A stretch of 64,000 nt of DNA from Zopfochytrium polystomum (GCA_025765615.1 JAIVFJ010000004.1:372001-436000); one strand, 5' to 3'; numbered from the stretch's first letter, positions 46,360-58,344 are shown. Notes: generated from the sequence alone by a model not told the origin. A program made the numbers and translations.

Positions 46360-47103
46360 ATGGCGAAGCTCACGCCGCCGCCGCGGTGGTCACACACCCG
46401 ACCCGCCGGCCTCCTCCTTCTCCTTCGCAATGGTTGCAGCAGCATCAGCAGCATCAGCAGCAGAAGCAACGCCACCATCCGCACCAACCACCCCCTCACA
46501 CCCACCGCCCGCTCCACCCCCCGTCTCCGCACCCTCACCTCCCAGTCCACCGGCACACAACCCCCTCCACTCCCACCGCAGCCCTCCCAAAACATCGCCG
46601 CCGACCCCGCCACCTTCCTTGGTACCCTCCGCCGCGCCCGCAGCGCCGCCTCCGCCTCCGCGGCCCTGCTGCGCGCGCACCGCCGCACGGTGGCGTTTGT
46701 CGCCTTGTGGATGGTCTGCGGCTCCGTCGCGATCGAGCTGCGGCAAAAGAGGAGGGACCGCGACGAGGACGCCGAGGTTGCTGCGGCGAAGTGTAGGAGG
46801 GTTGTGAGGGAGATTGAGGAGGTCAAGAGGGGGCTGACGAAGGGGAGGGAGAAGGTGGTCGACGACGACGACGTCGACGATGGGTTGTGGAATGTGCAGG
46901 GGTCGGAGACGGGGACGGGGACGGGGACGAAGGCGAAGGCACCTACGGCTTTGTCGTCGTCGTCGTCTTCGTCATGGTGGTGGTGGCGGCGGGGGTCCCC
47001 GTCCAACACCACGCCGCCACCGCGAGCGGCCGTACAAGGAGAAGACAAGAATGCCGCACGGGACGTGGCCGAGCCCGCTTACACTTCAAATGCAATCTTC
47101 TGA
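46360..47103 (+). CDS. Small single-pass membrane protein, possibly mitochondrial, 247 aa
   Basis: Single exon, ATG at 46360. Seen: an N-terminal region rich in Arg, Ser and Leu with no acidic residues for about 75 residues (WSHTRPAGLLLLLRNG), which would suit a mitochondrial presequence. Then ATFLGTLRRARSAASASA, a TM helix TVAFVALWMVCGSVAIEL, and a charged coiled-coil-like stretch (KCRRVVREIEEVKRG). The C-terminus is low complexity with Asp, Ser and Trp runs. Family not recognised. Inference: inner-membrane or organelle-anchored assembly factor; a chance frame in GC-rich DNA cannot be excluded, but the helix and downstream coiled coil argue for a gene. Confidence 0.5.
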   Translation: MAKLTPPPRWSHTRPAGLLLLLRNGCSSISSISSRSNATIRTNHPLTPTARSTPRLRTLTSQSTGTQPPPLPPQPSQNIAADPATFLGTLRRARSAASASAALLRAHRRTVAFVALWMVCGSVAIELRQKRRDRDEDAEVAAAKCRRVVREIEEVKRGLTKGREKVVDDDDVDDGLWNVQGSETGTGTGTKAKAPTALSSSSSSSWWWWRRGSPSNTTPPPRAAVQGEDKNAARDVAEPAYTSNAIF

Positions 47104-47495
47104 TCTCACTTTTAGTGTATTTGTTTCTGGTTGAGTTTGAAAGCGAAAGCACTGTGTGTGTTTGAAGAAGCGTCGTCGAACCAGCGAACGCGTCGTCTTC
47201 TTTGTTTAAAAGGCCGACAAGTGCAGAAAAAAAATGATACGAATGAAATACAAAGTACAACGAATACAAGTGGGGAAGCCGCCAAGTACGATTACGTAGA
47301 ATGGCATAAGGAGGAAGAAAAACAGGGATCGAGAAAGGAGAGGGAGATAGAAAGAAAGCGAAAAGGATGAGAAAGGAGACAGACGGCCCTGAGCGAAGAG
47401 GAAGGGGCCCCGAACAAGGAGGGAATGTGCGCTATTCGGAATGACACGTTGTAAACAGGCTAATGCAAAAGTGTTTACAATGATCAATGATAAGA
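47104..47495. other. Intergenic, nothing recognised
   Basis: Lies between convergent 3' ends. A/G-rich with no conserved frame. Confidence 0.5.
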
Positions 47496-48646
47496 TCACT
47501 GGGCGAAAAAGACAGCAGCGGCCCCACACAGAGCCGCCACGGCCCAGCTGGAGGATGACGCCGCGGCGCGGCGCGGTGCAGCGTTCACCAGGATGGCGGA
47601 GGTGGTCCCTGTCATCTTTGCGGTGGTGGTGCTGGCCATCTTCATGGTTGTGGTGGTAGTCATGGTCATCATGGACGTGGTGGATTTCATGGCAGAGGTA
47701 GTAGGAAGGGTCGTGACGCCCTTGGTCGTCATGGTGGTCGACATTTTCATGGCCGGGCACGGTCCCTTGCCGTTGCCGTCGTACGCAGCGTTTGCACCGC
47801 CCTGGAACATATTCTGTGGGGTGCAGGAGAACCAATTTCGAAAATCGTCAACAGAAGCATCGACAAAACAAACAAAACGAACAAAAATTGCCGCAAGCTT
47901 GCAAAGCAAAGCAAAGCAAAGCAAGCAAGCAAAAAGAGAAAGCAGAAATGAATTGGATTGACCGGACGGACACTCACCGCAATGGCTGGGTTCGCCGGGA
48001 AGGCAACGTTGAACGGACCAAATCCACCGTCCGTGACGCACACGCCCGTGACTTCGACGTTGGCGCCGGCCACCTGGTCCGCGCCGAGGACCCACGTGAT
48101 GGCGCCGGTCTGGGTCTTCACGACGGCCTCGTCATCGAGGGCGGTCTTGTGCACAATCGTCTGTCCGAGGTTGCCGCAGCCCCTGTAGGGGTAGTAGATC
48201 ATGTTGAGGCCGGGGTCCGAGATGGAGCCAATCTTTCGCGGGGCGCCCGGGGCGGGCACGTCCTGCACCCAGGCAATGACGCCGAGCAGGTTCGTGTTCT
48301 TGTCCTTTGACGCGACCATAAACTTTGTGGTGGCGGTCCACTGTGTGGCGCCGTCGGCCAGCATGACGGTGCAGAGGTCCTGCGGGAGGTACGGGGCGAC
48401 GGTCGACTTGTGGTAGCCGGCGACCTTCATCATGGCGTCGTCCTCGGTGAGGTACGGCAGCACGCCGCCGAGCGACGTGGGCCCGCCGATCCGGCGGTCC
48501 TCGAGGTCGCAAATGTACCCGGGGATGAGGGTGCCGTTCGTCATGCCGCGGGCGTGGCGGGCGGAAGCGACGGCGACGGCGAGGGCGAGCAGGAGAGGCA
48601 TGGAGGGAGCCCGCGCCGATGACCGAGACGACCGGGAGCGGCGCAT
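47496..48646 (-). CDS. Secreted, probably GPI-anchored protein of unknown family
   Basis: Model: exon 1 from the ATG at 48646 (or 48601) to 47978, exon 2 from 47813 to 47496; intron GTGAGT to CCACAG, frame kept. Seen: a signal peptide (PLLLALAVAVASARHARG), an ordered domain of about 180 residues with paired Cys (YICDLED, DLCTVMLADG, YRGCGNLG, VTGVCVTDGG) and repeated WTATTKFMV- and GAITWVLGA-like strands. A Thr/Met/Lys-rich linker (TTTTTMKMASTTTAKMTG) follows, then a hydrophobic C-terminus WAVAALCGAAAVFFAQ after a small-residue stretch, typical of a GPI signal. Inference: a wall- or membrane-bound surface protein. Upstream of the chosen ATG an in-frame Ser run (encoded by GAGGAG repeats, 48655-48700) may be 5' leader or N-terminal extension. 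Confidence 0.7.
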
Positions 48647-48855
48647 CGAGGAGGAGGAGGAGGAGGAGGAGGAGGAGGACGAGGAGGTAGTGGACGAGGA
48701 AGACGAGGAGCAAAGCGGCGACATTTCTTGATTGATTTTTGACGAGTTTGTTTTTTTCCTTACTATATTTTGGGTTTTTTCCACGCTTTTTTGGCGATGC
48801 GCGAAATCGGTCGTGTGAAATTTATTATTTGTTTCGGTGGCGTTTCAGTGAGTGT

Positions 48856-48902
48856 GTGAGTGTGTGTGTGTGTGTGTGTCTGTGTGTGTGTGTGTGTGTG
48901 TG
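48856..48902. repeat. (GT)n microsatellite
   Basis: About 22 GT units with two single interruptions. Confidence 0.95.
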
Positions 48903-49081
48903 GGAGTGTGGGTGTTTGCTGCGGCGGGGAAGAACATCCATCCATCTGCTTTCTCTTTCTGTTTGTTGTTCTTCGGCGGTGGCTCGTTTTCCTGCAAAAA
49001 ATGGAAGAAAAATTGCGGCTTGCCCAATTTGACGAATGCGGCGGCCGAAAAAACCCCCTTGTCTTTTTTGGATTGATAGTT

Positions 49082-49096
49082 GTCTCTCTCTTTCTC

Positions 49097-49168
<72 letters not shown>

Positions 49169-49169
49169 G
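49082..49169. repeat. (TC)n microsatellite
   Basis: About 42 TC units with a few interruptions. Confidence 0.95.
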
Positions 49170-50189
49170 ATCTTTTACTTCCTTTCTTGACACGTGTCCC
49201 ATCAATCAATTCATCGCCTGAATGATAAGTACCTCGATTGGAACACTTAATATCACTGCACGTGACATTATAGAGACGTCAAAACCTTTCTACACACGGT
49301 CAAAGTACTCTCTCAACCGCTTTTTTTTATTTATTTTTTTGGTGTAACCAGATGTATGTGGACCCAAAGGGAAACGCCTTTCCGTGGCCAGGTCGCTCAA
49401 GCCAAAACCAACACAGAGAAACAGAGACAATAATAAAGAAGAGAAAAGCATTAAGGGGGAGGGCGAGCCATGCACCACAAAGGGAGGGACAGGGAGGAGG
49501 GGCAGCCAGTATGCAGGCCTAGAGAAATAGAGTTCAAAGCGCGAAACACGAAATAGGGACAGAACGTCACGGAAAGAGAGATCAGCAAGTGCAGGCAGAG
49601 GCCAGTCGACTCAACAGTAAGTCTCAAAGAGAGCTCAGTGCATAACGAGAAACAAGGGTCGGTGTGCAGGACGAACATAAAGATTGTCAAAGAGAGAACA
49701 AAGGGACAGAAGTATGGGTCTGCGAGCAGGAAATTCGAACTGAGGAAAGTTCGGTCATCGAACCTACTGTGGAAACTAGGACGTTGGAACAGAGCTTCGT
49801 GGGAGAAGCGGTCAGTACGCAAGCGGAGCCGGGGGTGCCTGCAATGACGAAAGAGAGCTTGAAGACTGCAATATTCACATAATGTAGGCAAAGCGAAAAG
49901 TGCGCAATCAGGGAAATCAGGCAGAGTTGGTGGAAGAAAGGGAGGAGTTGCGAAATATAGAAGGAAAAATCGTCTAAAGCACTGAACCAGAACTGAACCT
50001 GCAACCCGACAGGGCCACGGGAACAGGCTTGTGAGCAACGAAGTAGTCAGGCTGCAGGGACGCGACGCACACGAGTCGAGCGAGCTAGCGAGAGAGCGTT
50101 TGCGGGTGAGCGCGCACACGACGCACACACGCACAGCACACGCTCACACACGCACACACGCACAAACTCACTTACACAAGCGCACAAGG

Positions 50190-53134
50190 ATGACGTGGCC
50201 GGCGGCTGGTTCACCCCGCCGCCCCAACCATTGTGCCTCCCCGCCACCACCCTCCCGCCTTCATCTCGGATCCGCTGCAATCTCCACGATCCCCACCGCC
50301 ACCACCACTATTTCCCAGTCGCTCCTTGCCTGGCGAACACCAGCTACACCCTCCTACTCCTCTTGCTTCAACACCACCGCAGGCAGAAGCGGCGGTGGTC
50401 TCCATTCCCCAGTCCACGTCCAGGTCCTCCCGCTGGATCACCGACAACCGCCGAGACCATCTCGCAGTCTCCGATTTCCCCTCCTCCACCTTCCCCCCGA
50501 GGTGCTCGTCGCGATCGCAGCCCTCCTCCCACCCTCGTCCCAGCGCAGCCTGCGTCTCGCAAGCGCCTATGTCAACTCTGCCGTCGCCCCGCTCCTCTGG
50601 TCGCGCCCGGTACTTCCTCCGCTCGTCGACGCCGCAGACGAGTTTGAGCTGGACCGCCACCTCGCCCGGAACGGCGCCCTGGTGCGCCACCTGACGTTCC
50701 CGGACCCCTGTGAGGTCGACCTGTCCACCGTCGTGCGGCACGTCCCGCACCTGGCGTCGATCGACCTCTGCGGCGTCGCCCCACACCTCGTGCGCGACGC
50801 GGACTTGGCCGAGGTGCTCGCACGCTGCCCGGGGCTGGAGAGCGTCGGCCTCGCGGACTGCGTCGACCTCACGGACGCCGCGCTGTGCGCACTGGCCGAA
50901 TACGGCAACGCGCCGCGCCTGCACACGCTCGTCGTGGATCGCTGCAGCGGCTTCACGGGTATGAGAGTTGGAATACTTCTTTCGCGGCCCACGTGCCTCT
51001 TGCACAATGATCAGTCCGTTGCTCACACACTGCGCCACCAAAAAAAAATACCCCGAAAAAACCAGATGCCGGTCTCGTCCCCGCCGTGTCACGGCTCCCG
51101 TCCCTTCGACACTTTTCTGCAAACACGCTACCCCTTGCGACCCCCGCGCTTACTTATGCGATCGCGCAGTGTTGCCCGCTCCTGGAACGCTTTGCAGCCG
51201 CCGACGGCCACGCAGTGACCGACGACGCCCTCCAGTACCTCGCCCGCGGCTGTCCGCGCCTCAGCGATTTTGACTTTTCCCGCTGTCCAGACGTGTCGGA
51301 AGAAGGACTAACCGCTTTCTCGATGGCTGGCACGTCCGCGTACGAAAGCTTTTCCGAGGACGGAATCGTCAGCAACGGCAGCAAGACCGGCGGACGGGGC
51401 TTCACGTCTGTCGCGCTGGCCACGTCGGCGGCGGCGACAGACCGCTCGCTGGCCGCGCTGCTCTTGCATCACCAGGCCGCTCCTTTTTTCGCAGATTGTG
51501 GTGCACTCGGAGCAGCAGCGGCGGCGCCGTCGGGAAGTCTCCAATCGATCACCATCGCCCAAGGCTCCCACTGCTCCGTCCAATCTCTGTCGCTCTTGGC
51601 GTTCGCGGCCTCGCGCACGCTCACGCACCTCGACATCAGCCTCGTCACTTTTACCCAATCCACCGCGACCGGGTCAAGTCGCGCCACCATCGCGCACCCG
51701 CCGTCCATCCTCGCTGCCGCCCTCGGCTCGCTCGTCAACCTCCGGCACCTCAACGTCTCGCGGATCCGCGTGCGCCACCCGCCCGACGCCGGCGCCAACG
51801 CTGACGACGCCGTGACGGACGCCGTCTGCGTCGCGATCGCGAACGGGCCAGGCGGAGCCGGCGGCGCGCTCGCGTTGCTAGACCTCTCGGAGAACTTGCG
51901 CATCACGGACGTGGGCGTCGCCGCGATCGCGACGGCGTGCCGCCGTCTCGAGGACCTGAGCGTCAAGGGCTGCGCGCTGGTGTCGGACGCCGCCGCGCAG
52001 ATGTTGGTCGCGCCGCCGGCGCTGCGGCACTTGAACCTCGGGTTGTGCGGTCGTGTCACGGACGCGTCGGTGGCGCGGCTGCTGGCGCTTTCCGCTGGCG
52101 ATGGCGACGGTGGCGGCGAAGGGACCCCGGGCCGCCTGAGCACGCTCAAGGTCAGCGGGTGTTTCAACCTAACCGACGCGGCGTTGATGCCCGTTGTCAC
52201 GCAACTACATCAGCAACAACAACAACAACAGCAACACGAACAACAGCAACAACCGCGACCAACCACGTCCCTGACGCAGCTCTGCTTCTCCGGCTGCCAC
52301 CGCCTCACGTCGCGCGCGCTGTCGTCGCTCTTTCGCGTGTCGCCGCACCTGACGGCGGTCAACCTGTACTCGTGCTACGGCGTCACGGACGCGGCCGTGC
52401 GCGCCCTCGTGGAGGGCTGCCCTCGCCTGCGCTCGCTCGTGCTATCAAAGTGCCCAGTCTCGGACCGAGCTGCTGTCGCTATCGCAGAACGGTGCTCGAG
52501 CCTGCAGGCTCTGTATTTGGGGTTTCTGGCGCCGGTGGTCGTTCAGGCGCCGGCGGCAGCGGCGTCGGGTGGGTCGAGGTTGCGGGGTCTTGATGATGGT
52601 GATGACGCAGATAATGATGGTGAGTACTATGATGGCGACGGCGACGGGGTGCGAAGTGAGGCTGCGCCAATGGACGTGGACGACGGCGGCGGCGGTGGGG
52701 AGGAGGATGAGGAGGAGGAGGAGGGGGAGGATCTACGCGGTCATCGTTCCGCACTCTTTAGTGGTGGCCGGCGCCGGCGGCGACTGGACGCGACGTGCGT
52801 GACGGACGCGGGTGTCCACGCGCTCCTGGTGGGCTGCCCGTCGCTGGCGCTCCTAGACGTGTCGCGGTGCGACGCGCTGACGGACGCTGCGCTGCTAGCG
52901 GCTGCGGCTACGGCGGCTGCGGCAGACCGCCGCGGTGACCGGCGGCGGCCGCGGCCGCCGGGACGGCTGCAGGCGCTGCTGGTGCGCGCATGCCCGATGG
53001 TGACGTTCCGCGGGCTGTCGGCGCTCACGCGGGCGTGTCCGCGGCTCGTGCGGGTGGACGCGACGGGGTGCGCGCGGGTGTCGCGGGAGGAGCGAGAGGC
53101 GCTGGAGGCGGTGGTGGAGGGGAGGGGCGGGTGA
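50190..53134 (+). CDS. F-box / leucine-rich-repeat protein (AMN1-like), 945 aa
   Basis: Model: exons 50190-50958 and 51066-53134, 946 codons, in frame. Role (family): substrate receptor of SCF ubiquitin ligase, with LRRs of the Cys-containing AMN1 type binding the target. Seen: Pro/Ser-rich N-terminus, F-box LLHLPPEVLVAIAALLPPSS with LLWSRPVL, then a first LRR block (LASIDLCGVAPHL, LESVGLADCVDLTDAALCAL), more LRRs in exon 2 (LSDFDFSRCPDVSEEGL, LEDLSVKGCALVSDAAAQML, LSTLKVSGCFNLTDAALMPV, LALLDVSRCDALTDAALLAA, LQALLVRACPMVTFRGLSAL). Inserts include a Gln run (52210-52255) and an acidic stretch (52660-52735). Very GC-rich with many Ala codons. No frame breaks. Confidence 0.9.
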
Positions 53135-53744
53135 GAATCGTGGAGGTGTTTGGGGCTGCGAACAACAGGTGCGTGCAAATTGTCGGAGGATTGTTTTTTG
53201 TTTCCTTTTTCTTTCTTTCCGTTTCCTTCCTTCTCGAAAAACGGAAAGAAAGAAACCAAACCTCATATCAAAAGGTAAGAAGCCCCACCTCCTATTGCCC
53301 CACCCCCAGCCCATCGTCCAAGTCCTCGCGCCGGATCCCCCTTTTCCCTTCCTCGCCTTGCCTCGCCTCCCCCCAGGCCTCGTATGATGACATTGTTGTT
53401 CCTTTGGCTATCGTATTGTTTGGTGCCGACAAAAACACAAATGGTTTCGCAAATATCTTCTACAGCTGAGAGAGCCCTCACCACCACGGCCTCTCCCCAC
53501 CCTACCTGACCCTTCGATGCATTGCGTACTGACTGGACCAGCGGCCCCCAACCCCCCCCCACCCCTCCCCGCGTCTCTTTTTTCTCCCCAGTTGCAGTAG
53601 TTCCAATCGCTCGGCGTTCTTTCGTGTGCGTTTCGTGGGGGGTTGGCTTCGGTTGGGTTGGGTGGGTGATGGGCTTGTGAATGATCCATGTAAAATAAAG
53701 GCGGGTGGCCCGCGTCGTTCTTTTCGAAACCGGCACAGACAAAC
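53135..53744. other. Intergenic, nothing recognised
   Basis: Pyrimidine-rich, C-rich segment between same-strand genes, without a conserved frame. Confidence 0.5.
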
Positions 53745-54689
53745 ATGACCATGTCGTCGTACTCCACAACGTCATCGCGCCTCAGCGACCACGCCCGCCG
53801 CCGCCTGCTCCTCGCCCGCCTCGATCTCCTCGAGAGCGACAACTACTCGGCGGACTCTGCCTCCGCGTCCGTGCCCTCGTCGTTGTCGTCCTCGTCGTCG
53901 TCGTACCTCCCGACGTCCGGCACCACCGCAGTGTCCGCCCCCGCCACCGCCGCCGCCGCCGCTACCGACACCACCACCACCACTACCACCACCACAACCA
54001 CCACTGGCGGTGCAGCCGCAAGCACTAGCAGCACCAGCAGCAGCGCCGCCGAAGCCGCCGCCGTCGCCGGCCTCATGAACCTCGTCGCCGCCGCATCGGC
54101 GGTCTCCTCCTCCGCTGGCGCCGAACACCACGACGAACAACAACAACACCCGCACCCGCGCAAGTCCAAGGTCGAAGGCCTTCGGCGCATCTCGGAGGCC
54201 GCCGAGGCCGACGGTAACGGCGGCACTGCCGACGGGCGTCCGCGCAAGCGCTTACGAGACTCGTCATCGTCTGCCGCCGCCGCCACAGCCGCCGCCGCTG
54301 CCGCAGCGGGCCTCGGCTCACGCGCGCACCTCTTTGCCCCCCGCGGGTTCGCGGAGGTCCTCGAAGCGTCCATGTTCTCTCCTTCGTCGTCGTCGTCGTC
54401 GTCGACGGTTCCCGTTCCGCCGCCGTCGGCCGGGCAGCAGTACCTGTCGGCGGCGATGGGCCCGTCGCGGCACCGTGCACGCAAGTTTTGCGGTGTGTGC
54501 GGCGACGCGGCAAAGTACGCGTGCGTGCGGTGCGGCACGGCGTACTGCGCGATCGGGTGTCGGGATACGCATTTGGAGACGAGGTTTGGGGGCTTGTTTG
54601 GAAGTAGTGGTTGGTTCGCTGAAAGTTATTGACACACGCTCCTGCTGTTCTTCTCTATTTCCCGCAGGTGCCTCAGGTTCGCATCGTGA
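53745..54689 (+). CDS. HIT zinc-finger protein, ZNHIT1/Vps71-like
   Basis: Model: exons 53745-54583 and 54668-54689, 287 codons, in frame; the last 8 codons come from exon 2. Role (family): Vps71/ZNHIT1 is a subunit of the SWR1/SRCAP remodeller that deposits H2A.Z. Seen: N-terminal DHARRRLLLARLDLLESDNY, long Ser/Thr/Ala runs, basic PRKRLRDSS, then the zf-HIT motif RKFCGVCGDAAKYACVRCGT, then YCAIGCRDTHLETR, closed by the spliced RCLRFAS. The Cys/His ligands are complete only after splicing, since the final Cys is in exon 2; this matches the ETRCLKW-type ending of ZNHIT1. The 5' site GTTTGG is weak. The homopeptide-rich middle is unusual for the family. Confidence 0.85.
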
Positions 54690-55001
54690 TGGACTTCTAT
54701 CAAGCGCGAGTGGTTGGAGTAGGAAAGGGCAGGGGGGTGGTGGCGTACCCTCACACACGCGTACACCATACACGTGCGCACAAGCGACGGCATAAAAAAA
54801 AAAAAAAAAAAAAGGAATACCCTGGCATGGCCATAATCAGCAGCAGCAAGGCGCAGGCATGCATACGGATGGGCTTTATGGGGCGCCAGCTGTCCGCAGT
54901 AGCCGAGAAGACTCTTCTGGCGAGAACTCTGCTACCAACCCTTTTGGATGTTATTATTAATAATGTTCAGCTATTGTCTGTTGTGACAAGGCAGCAAAAA
55001 A

Positions 55002-55034
<33 letters not shown>

Positions 55035-55067
55035 AGGAACCCGCCCACAAGCAGCACGTTTTCGAGT
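54690..55067. promoter_or_regulatory. Intergenic with two poly(A) tracts upstream of the Nrp1-like gene
   Basis: Contains A-tracts at about 54794-54812 and 55003-55032; the second ends 36 bp before the start codon at 55068. Long dA:dT tracts in this position are commonly nucleosome-excluding promoter elements. The rest is featureless. Confidence 0.5.
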
Positions 55068-57763
55068 ATGACCACACCAACTGCTGCAGCAGCCGATGAC
55101 GGCGATGCCTACACTGCGGCGGCGGCGGCAACAACCTCGGCATCAGCAGTCGGCTCCGGCGACGAACTTGCCGATGCGGCCACCGCTCTGGTTGGCGCAT
55201 CCGATCGCACTGAAGGCGGCAGCGCAACCAGCACCACCGCGTCGCTCTGCCCCTACGAGTTTCTCGTTGCGATCGACATGGAGTCCACGTGCGACGAGAA
55301 CCACGCGAACCCGGGCGACGTCAAGGTGCGCAAGGACCAGGCAGAGCTGATCGAGATCTCGTTCGCCGTCGTCGACGTTGCCCATGCCCGCATCGTACAC
55401 CACCAGCAGATCTACGTCAAGCCCGAAAAGACCCCACTTACGCTCTTTTGCACAAACTTGACTGGAATCAGCGCCGCGCACCTCGAGGACGCTGGTGAGG
55501 CCTTTGCTTTTTTTTTTTTTTTTTTTTTCGGTTTTCTCTGTTGAGGGGAAGCTTGGGGGGAAGAAGTGCTTGCTGCTTAACATTGTTTCTTCGGACACCG
55601 ATAGACACCCTGCAGAGCGCGATCGAGACACTGAATCGATTCATCGAAAACAACTTTACGTCGCAGTCCAAGACTTTCTGCTTTGTCGCGCATGGCGACT
55701 GGGACCTGCGCTACCAGCTGCCGCGCGAGTGCCGGGAAAAGAACGTCAACCTCGAGTCGTACTTTGGAATCTACTTTGACGTGGCCACAGAGTGCAACAA
55801 CTGGCTCTCGTTCCAGCGGCAGCGCACCGTTCCCGTAAAGACGTCGATCGTCGGACTTTGCCAGACCATGGGGCTGGTGCACGAAGGCCGGCTCCACAGC
55901 GGTCTCGACGATGCGATGTCGGTCGCTCGCATTTCGATCAAGATTCTCGAGGAGTTTGGATCTAGGTCAAAGTCTGTCGCAGACGTGCCATTGAGGGGCG
56001 GCGCGCTGCCGTTTCAGACGCCTATCAATGTTTTGGCTCAGGAGGCAGAGTTTTTCGCTTCGCAGTCGACTTATTTGATGTTGGGAGGGCTCCCATTCAA
56101 GGCGACACACGGGTAAGTTTTGTTTATGCCCCTCAAACCCCCGCCCCAACCCCCCATCCGACTTACAGGGTGAGCGGAAGGGATCTTTGGAGTGCCTCGG
56201 ATGAGAGCTGTGTCTCTTTGAAGCGCCAAAGAGTGCTCTCATTGGACACGACAAAGCCGTCCCTCCCGTTCCCAATCCCCATTGCTCCTTTGCTCTCTTG
56301 ACCCCCTCTGCGTGAACCTGATGTGCGTTTGGCGTTGACTCGTTGCGATAAAAAGGGACGTGGAGAGCTTTGTGCGGCTGGCGGGGGTGTCTGCGAAAGA
56401 GTTGTTTATGAACCGTAATGCAGAAGGTCGTCCAGATGGTACAGGCTATGCGGTGTTCTACAACCATGACGACGCCTCCAGCGCCCTGTCCCTGAACGGT
56501 CGGATGATGGGTGAGAGGATCATTGTTGTAAAGCCCGCAAACGAGAGCAGTTTCCAGTCGGCGGCAGGCATGATGGCACCCTTTCCGGTGAGTTGTTGAC
56601 TTTGCCCTCCAGGCCTCAAACGAAAACTGCGGCAGCCGTGTGAATGGTCGTCTTACCAAATATACTTCCTCTTTTTCCTCCGCGCTATCCACTATTAGAC
56701 TGACGGTGAAATTGCTGCAGTGCAGCCGGCACCGAGTCTGAAAGCCGGTGATTGGCTCTGCCCCTCTTGCCAGTACCACAATTTCGCAGTTCGCCGAAAC
56801 TGCATGAAGTGCTACACGGCAAACCCCAACGCGCCAGCCGGAGGTCCCAGCGGATCGCATCTTGTTATTGGCGGCAAGCCCGGCGACTGGCTGTGCCCAA
56901 ACCATTCCTGCCGTTTCCAAAACTACGCCTCTCGCTACGAGTGCATGAAATGCCAGACGCCGCGGCCAGGCGGCGGCGGCGGCGGATACGGCGGAGGACA
57001 CCGCGCCAGCAGCTACAGCGGCAACGCAGGTCCGCGACTGCTTCCCGGCGACTGGCTCTGCGCGCGCTGCCAAACGCACAACTTTTCGTCGCGCGTGCAG
57101 TGCCTGCGGTGCGGCGGGCCTGTGACGCCCGGCGGCGCCGGCCCGGGAGGCTTTGTCCCGCAGACGGGTGCCCGATACCGACCCACCGACCGCCCGGGCG
57201 ACTGGAACTGCCCGAGCGAAACATGCCGCTACCACAACTACTCGAGCCGGCAGGCGTGCTACCGCTGCGGCACAAAGAAGGACGCGAACACTGCCGGCGG
57301 CGGCGGCGGCGCCATCGCAGCGGCCAGCCCGCCCGGGTACGGGCAACCCGCCGCGGGGTACGGCGCGCCGGCGGGCGGCGGGTTCTTTGGATCGACGGGG
57401 TACCCGGGGTACCCCGGCAGTGCGGGAGCACCAGGCACGGCGGCTGCGAGCGGAGCGGCGGCGGCGGCGGCGGCGCAGGGCGGGGCGGGAGCGTACGCGG
57501 CGCAGCAGGCGTACTACAGCAACCTCTACTCGGCCCCCGGCGTGCGCCCGCCCGACGCGCAGCGGCTGCAAGGCCCCGCGGGTCTCGGCCAGCTCGTAGG
57601 GTACCAGCAGCAGCAGCAGGCGCAGGCGGCCACGTCGTCCATCGTCGCCGCGATGCAGCAGTCGCAGGCCGCGCAGCAGTACGGCGCCGCGCCGGATTAC
57701 AGCGCAGCCTACGGGTACGGCGCGTACGGGTTTGGCGCGGGGGCTGGGTACCGAACTCAGTGA
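55068..57763 (+). CDS. DEDDh exonuclease - RRM - 4x RanBP2 zinc-finger protein (Nrp1-like)
   Basis: Model: exons 55068-55494, 55605-56112, 56356-56587, 56699-57763; 744 codons, in frame. Seen: Ala/Thr-rich start; exonuclease core with ExoI VAIDMESTCD (D-x-E), ExoII FVAHGDWDL (D) and ExoIII HSGLDDAMSV (H-x4-D), so all DEDDh residues are present; RRM-like DVESFVRLAGVSAKELF and GTGYAVFYNHDDASSAL; four RanBP2 fingers, each opening GDW (GDWLCPSC, GDWLCPNHSC, GDWLCARC, GDWNCPSETC) with N-x6-C-x2-C; Gly/Ala/Gln-rich tail. Family knowledge: ERI1-type nucleases trim RNA 3' ends, and fungal Nrp1-like proteins combine RRM with RanBP2 fingers and go to stress granules. Inference: an RNA-directed 3'-5' exonuclease with multivalent ssRNA binding. 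Intron 1 holds a 22-nt T tract. Confidence 0.88.
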
Positions 57764-58344
57764 AAGGGGAAGGGGTGTCAGGGTGAACGTGGGGCCTCCT
57801 TCGATTGCATTCGGTTTTTCGTTCTTTTTCCTGTTGTCGACCGAGTCTAATTTGTAGTATTTTCTCTCTGTCTCTTTCCCGCCTTGCTTTTCACTTCTTT
57901 TGTTTTTCCCTTTCTTTTTCTTCAAGGCCTTTGTTTCTCTCTGTGCGCACCCCATTTCACGCTCCTTCCCACCTCTGCGCGCATACTCTTTTTTTTTCAC
58001 TTTCATGGCAGAATTAAAGGATGCTTTCTTTTATCACGCCCTGCTCGTTGTCCGTTCTTTTCTTTTTTTTTTTTTCTTTTAAATTTTCTTTTTTTTTTTT
58101 CTGCAATGGAGCTTCGGGATGGGAGAAGGGGATGGTTTGGGAAAACGGACCTGGGGCAAAAAGCGCAAGCGACTAGCAGCAGCACAGGGGGGGATATAAA
58201 GCCCCATCCACCCGCCCACACCTCCCTACTATCCTTACCCCTCAGTCCCAAGCAACAACAAAAAGCCTACTTGCCAACCCGCTCCTGGCTTCCCCCCTTC
58301 CCCGCCGACCTTACGTTCACTAGCACAAACAAACAACAACAAAA
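57764..58344. other. Intergenic, T-rich, with a TATA box near its end
   Basis: T-rich runs at 57890-58100. TATAAA at 58195-58200 lies 145 bp upstream of the next ATG and has a matching element upstream of the paralogue (63352-63357). Confidence 0.55.
58195..58200 (+). promoter_or_regulatory. TATA box of the small secreted gene, copy 1
   Basis: ggggggatataaagcccc is nearly identical to gggggtataaagcccc at 63347-63362. The conserved context before both paralogues supports a real core promoter. Confidence 0.7.

Larger units (their letters stand above)
48725..50189. other. Intergenic with microsatellites
   Basis: No supported gene. It contains a (GT)n run at 48856-48902 and a (TC)n run at 49082-49169. 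A 684-nt open frame on the minus strand (49451-50134) has no domain and lies in purine-biased DNA; see rejected items. Just upstream of the F-box/LRR gene there is a (CACA)-rich run at 50110-50165. Confidence 0.55.

Noticed and set aside
49451..50134. A 684-nt minus-strand open frame upstream of the F-box/LRR gene
   Set aside because: No domain, no splice logic, amino-acid mix follows from purine-biased DNA, and it runs into the CACA-rich leader of the next gene.
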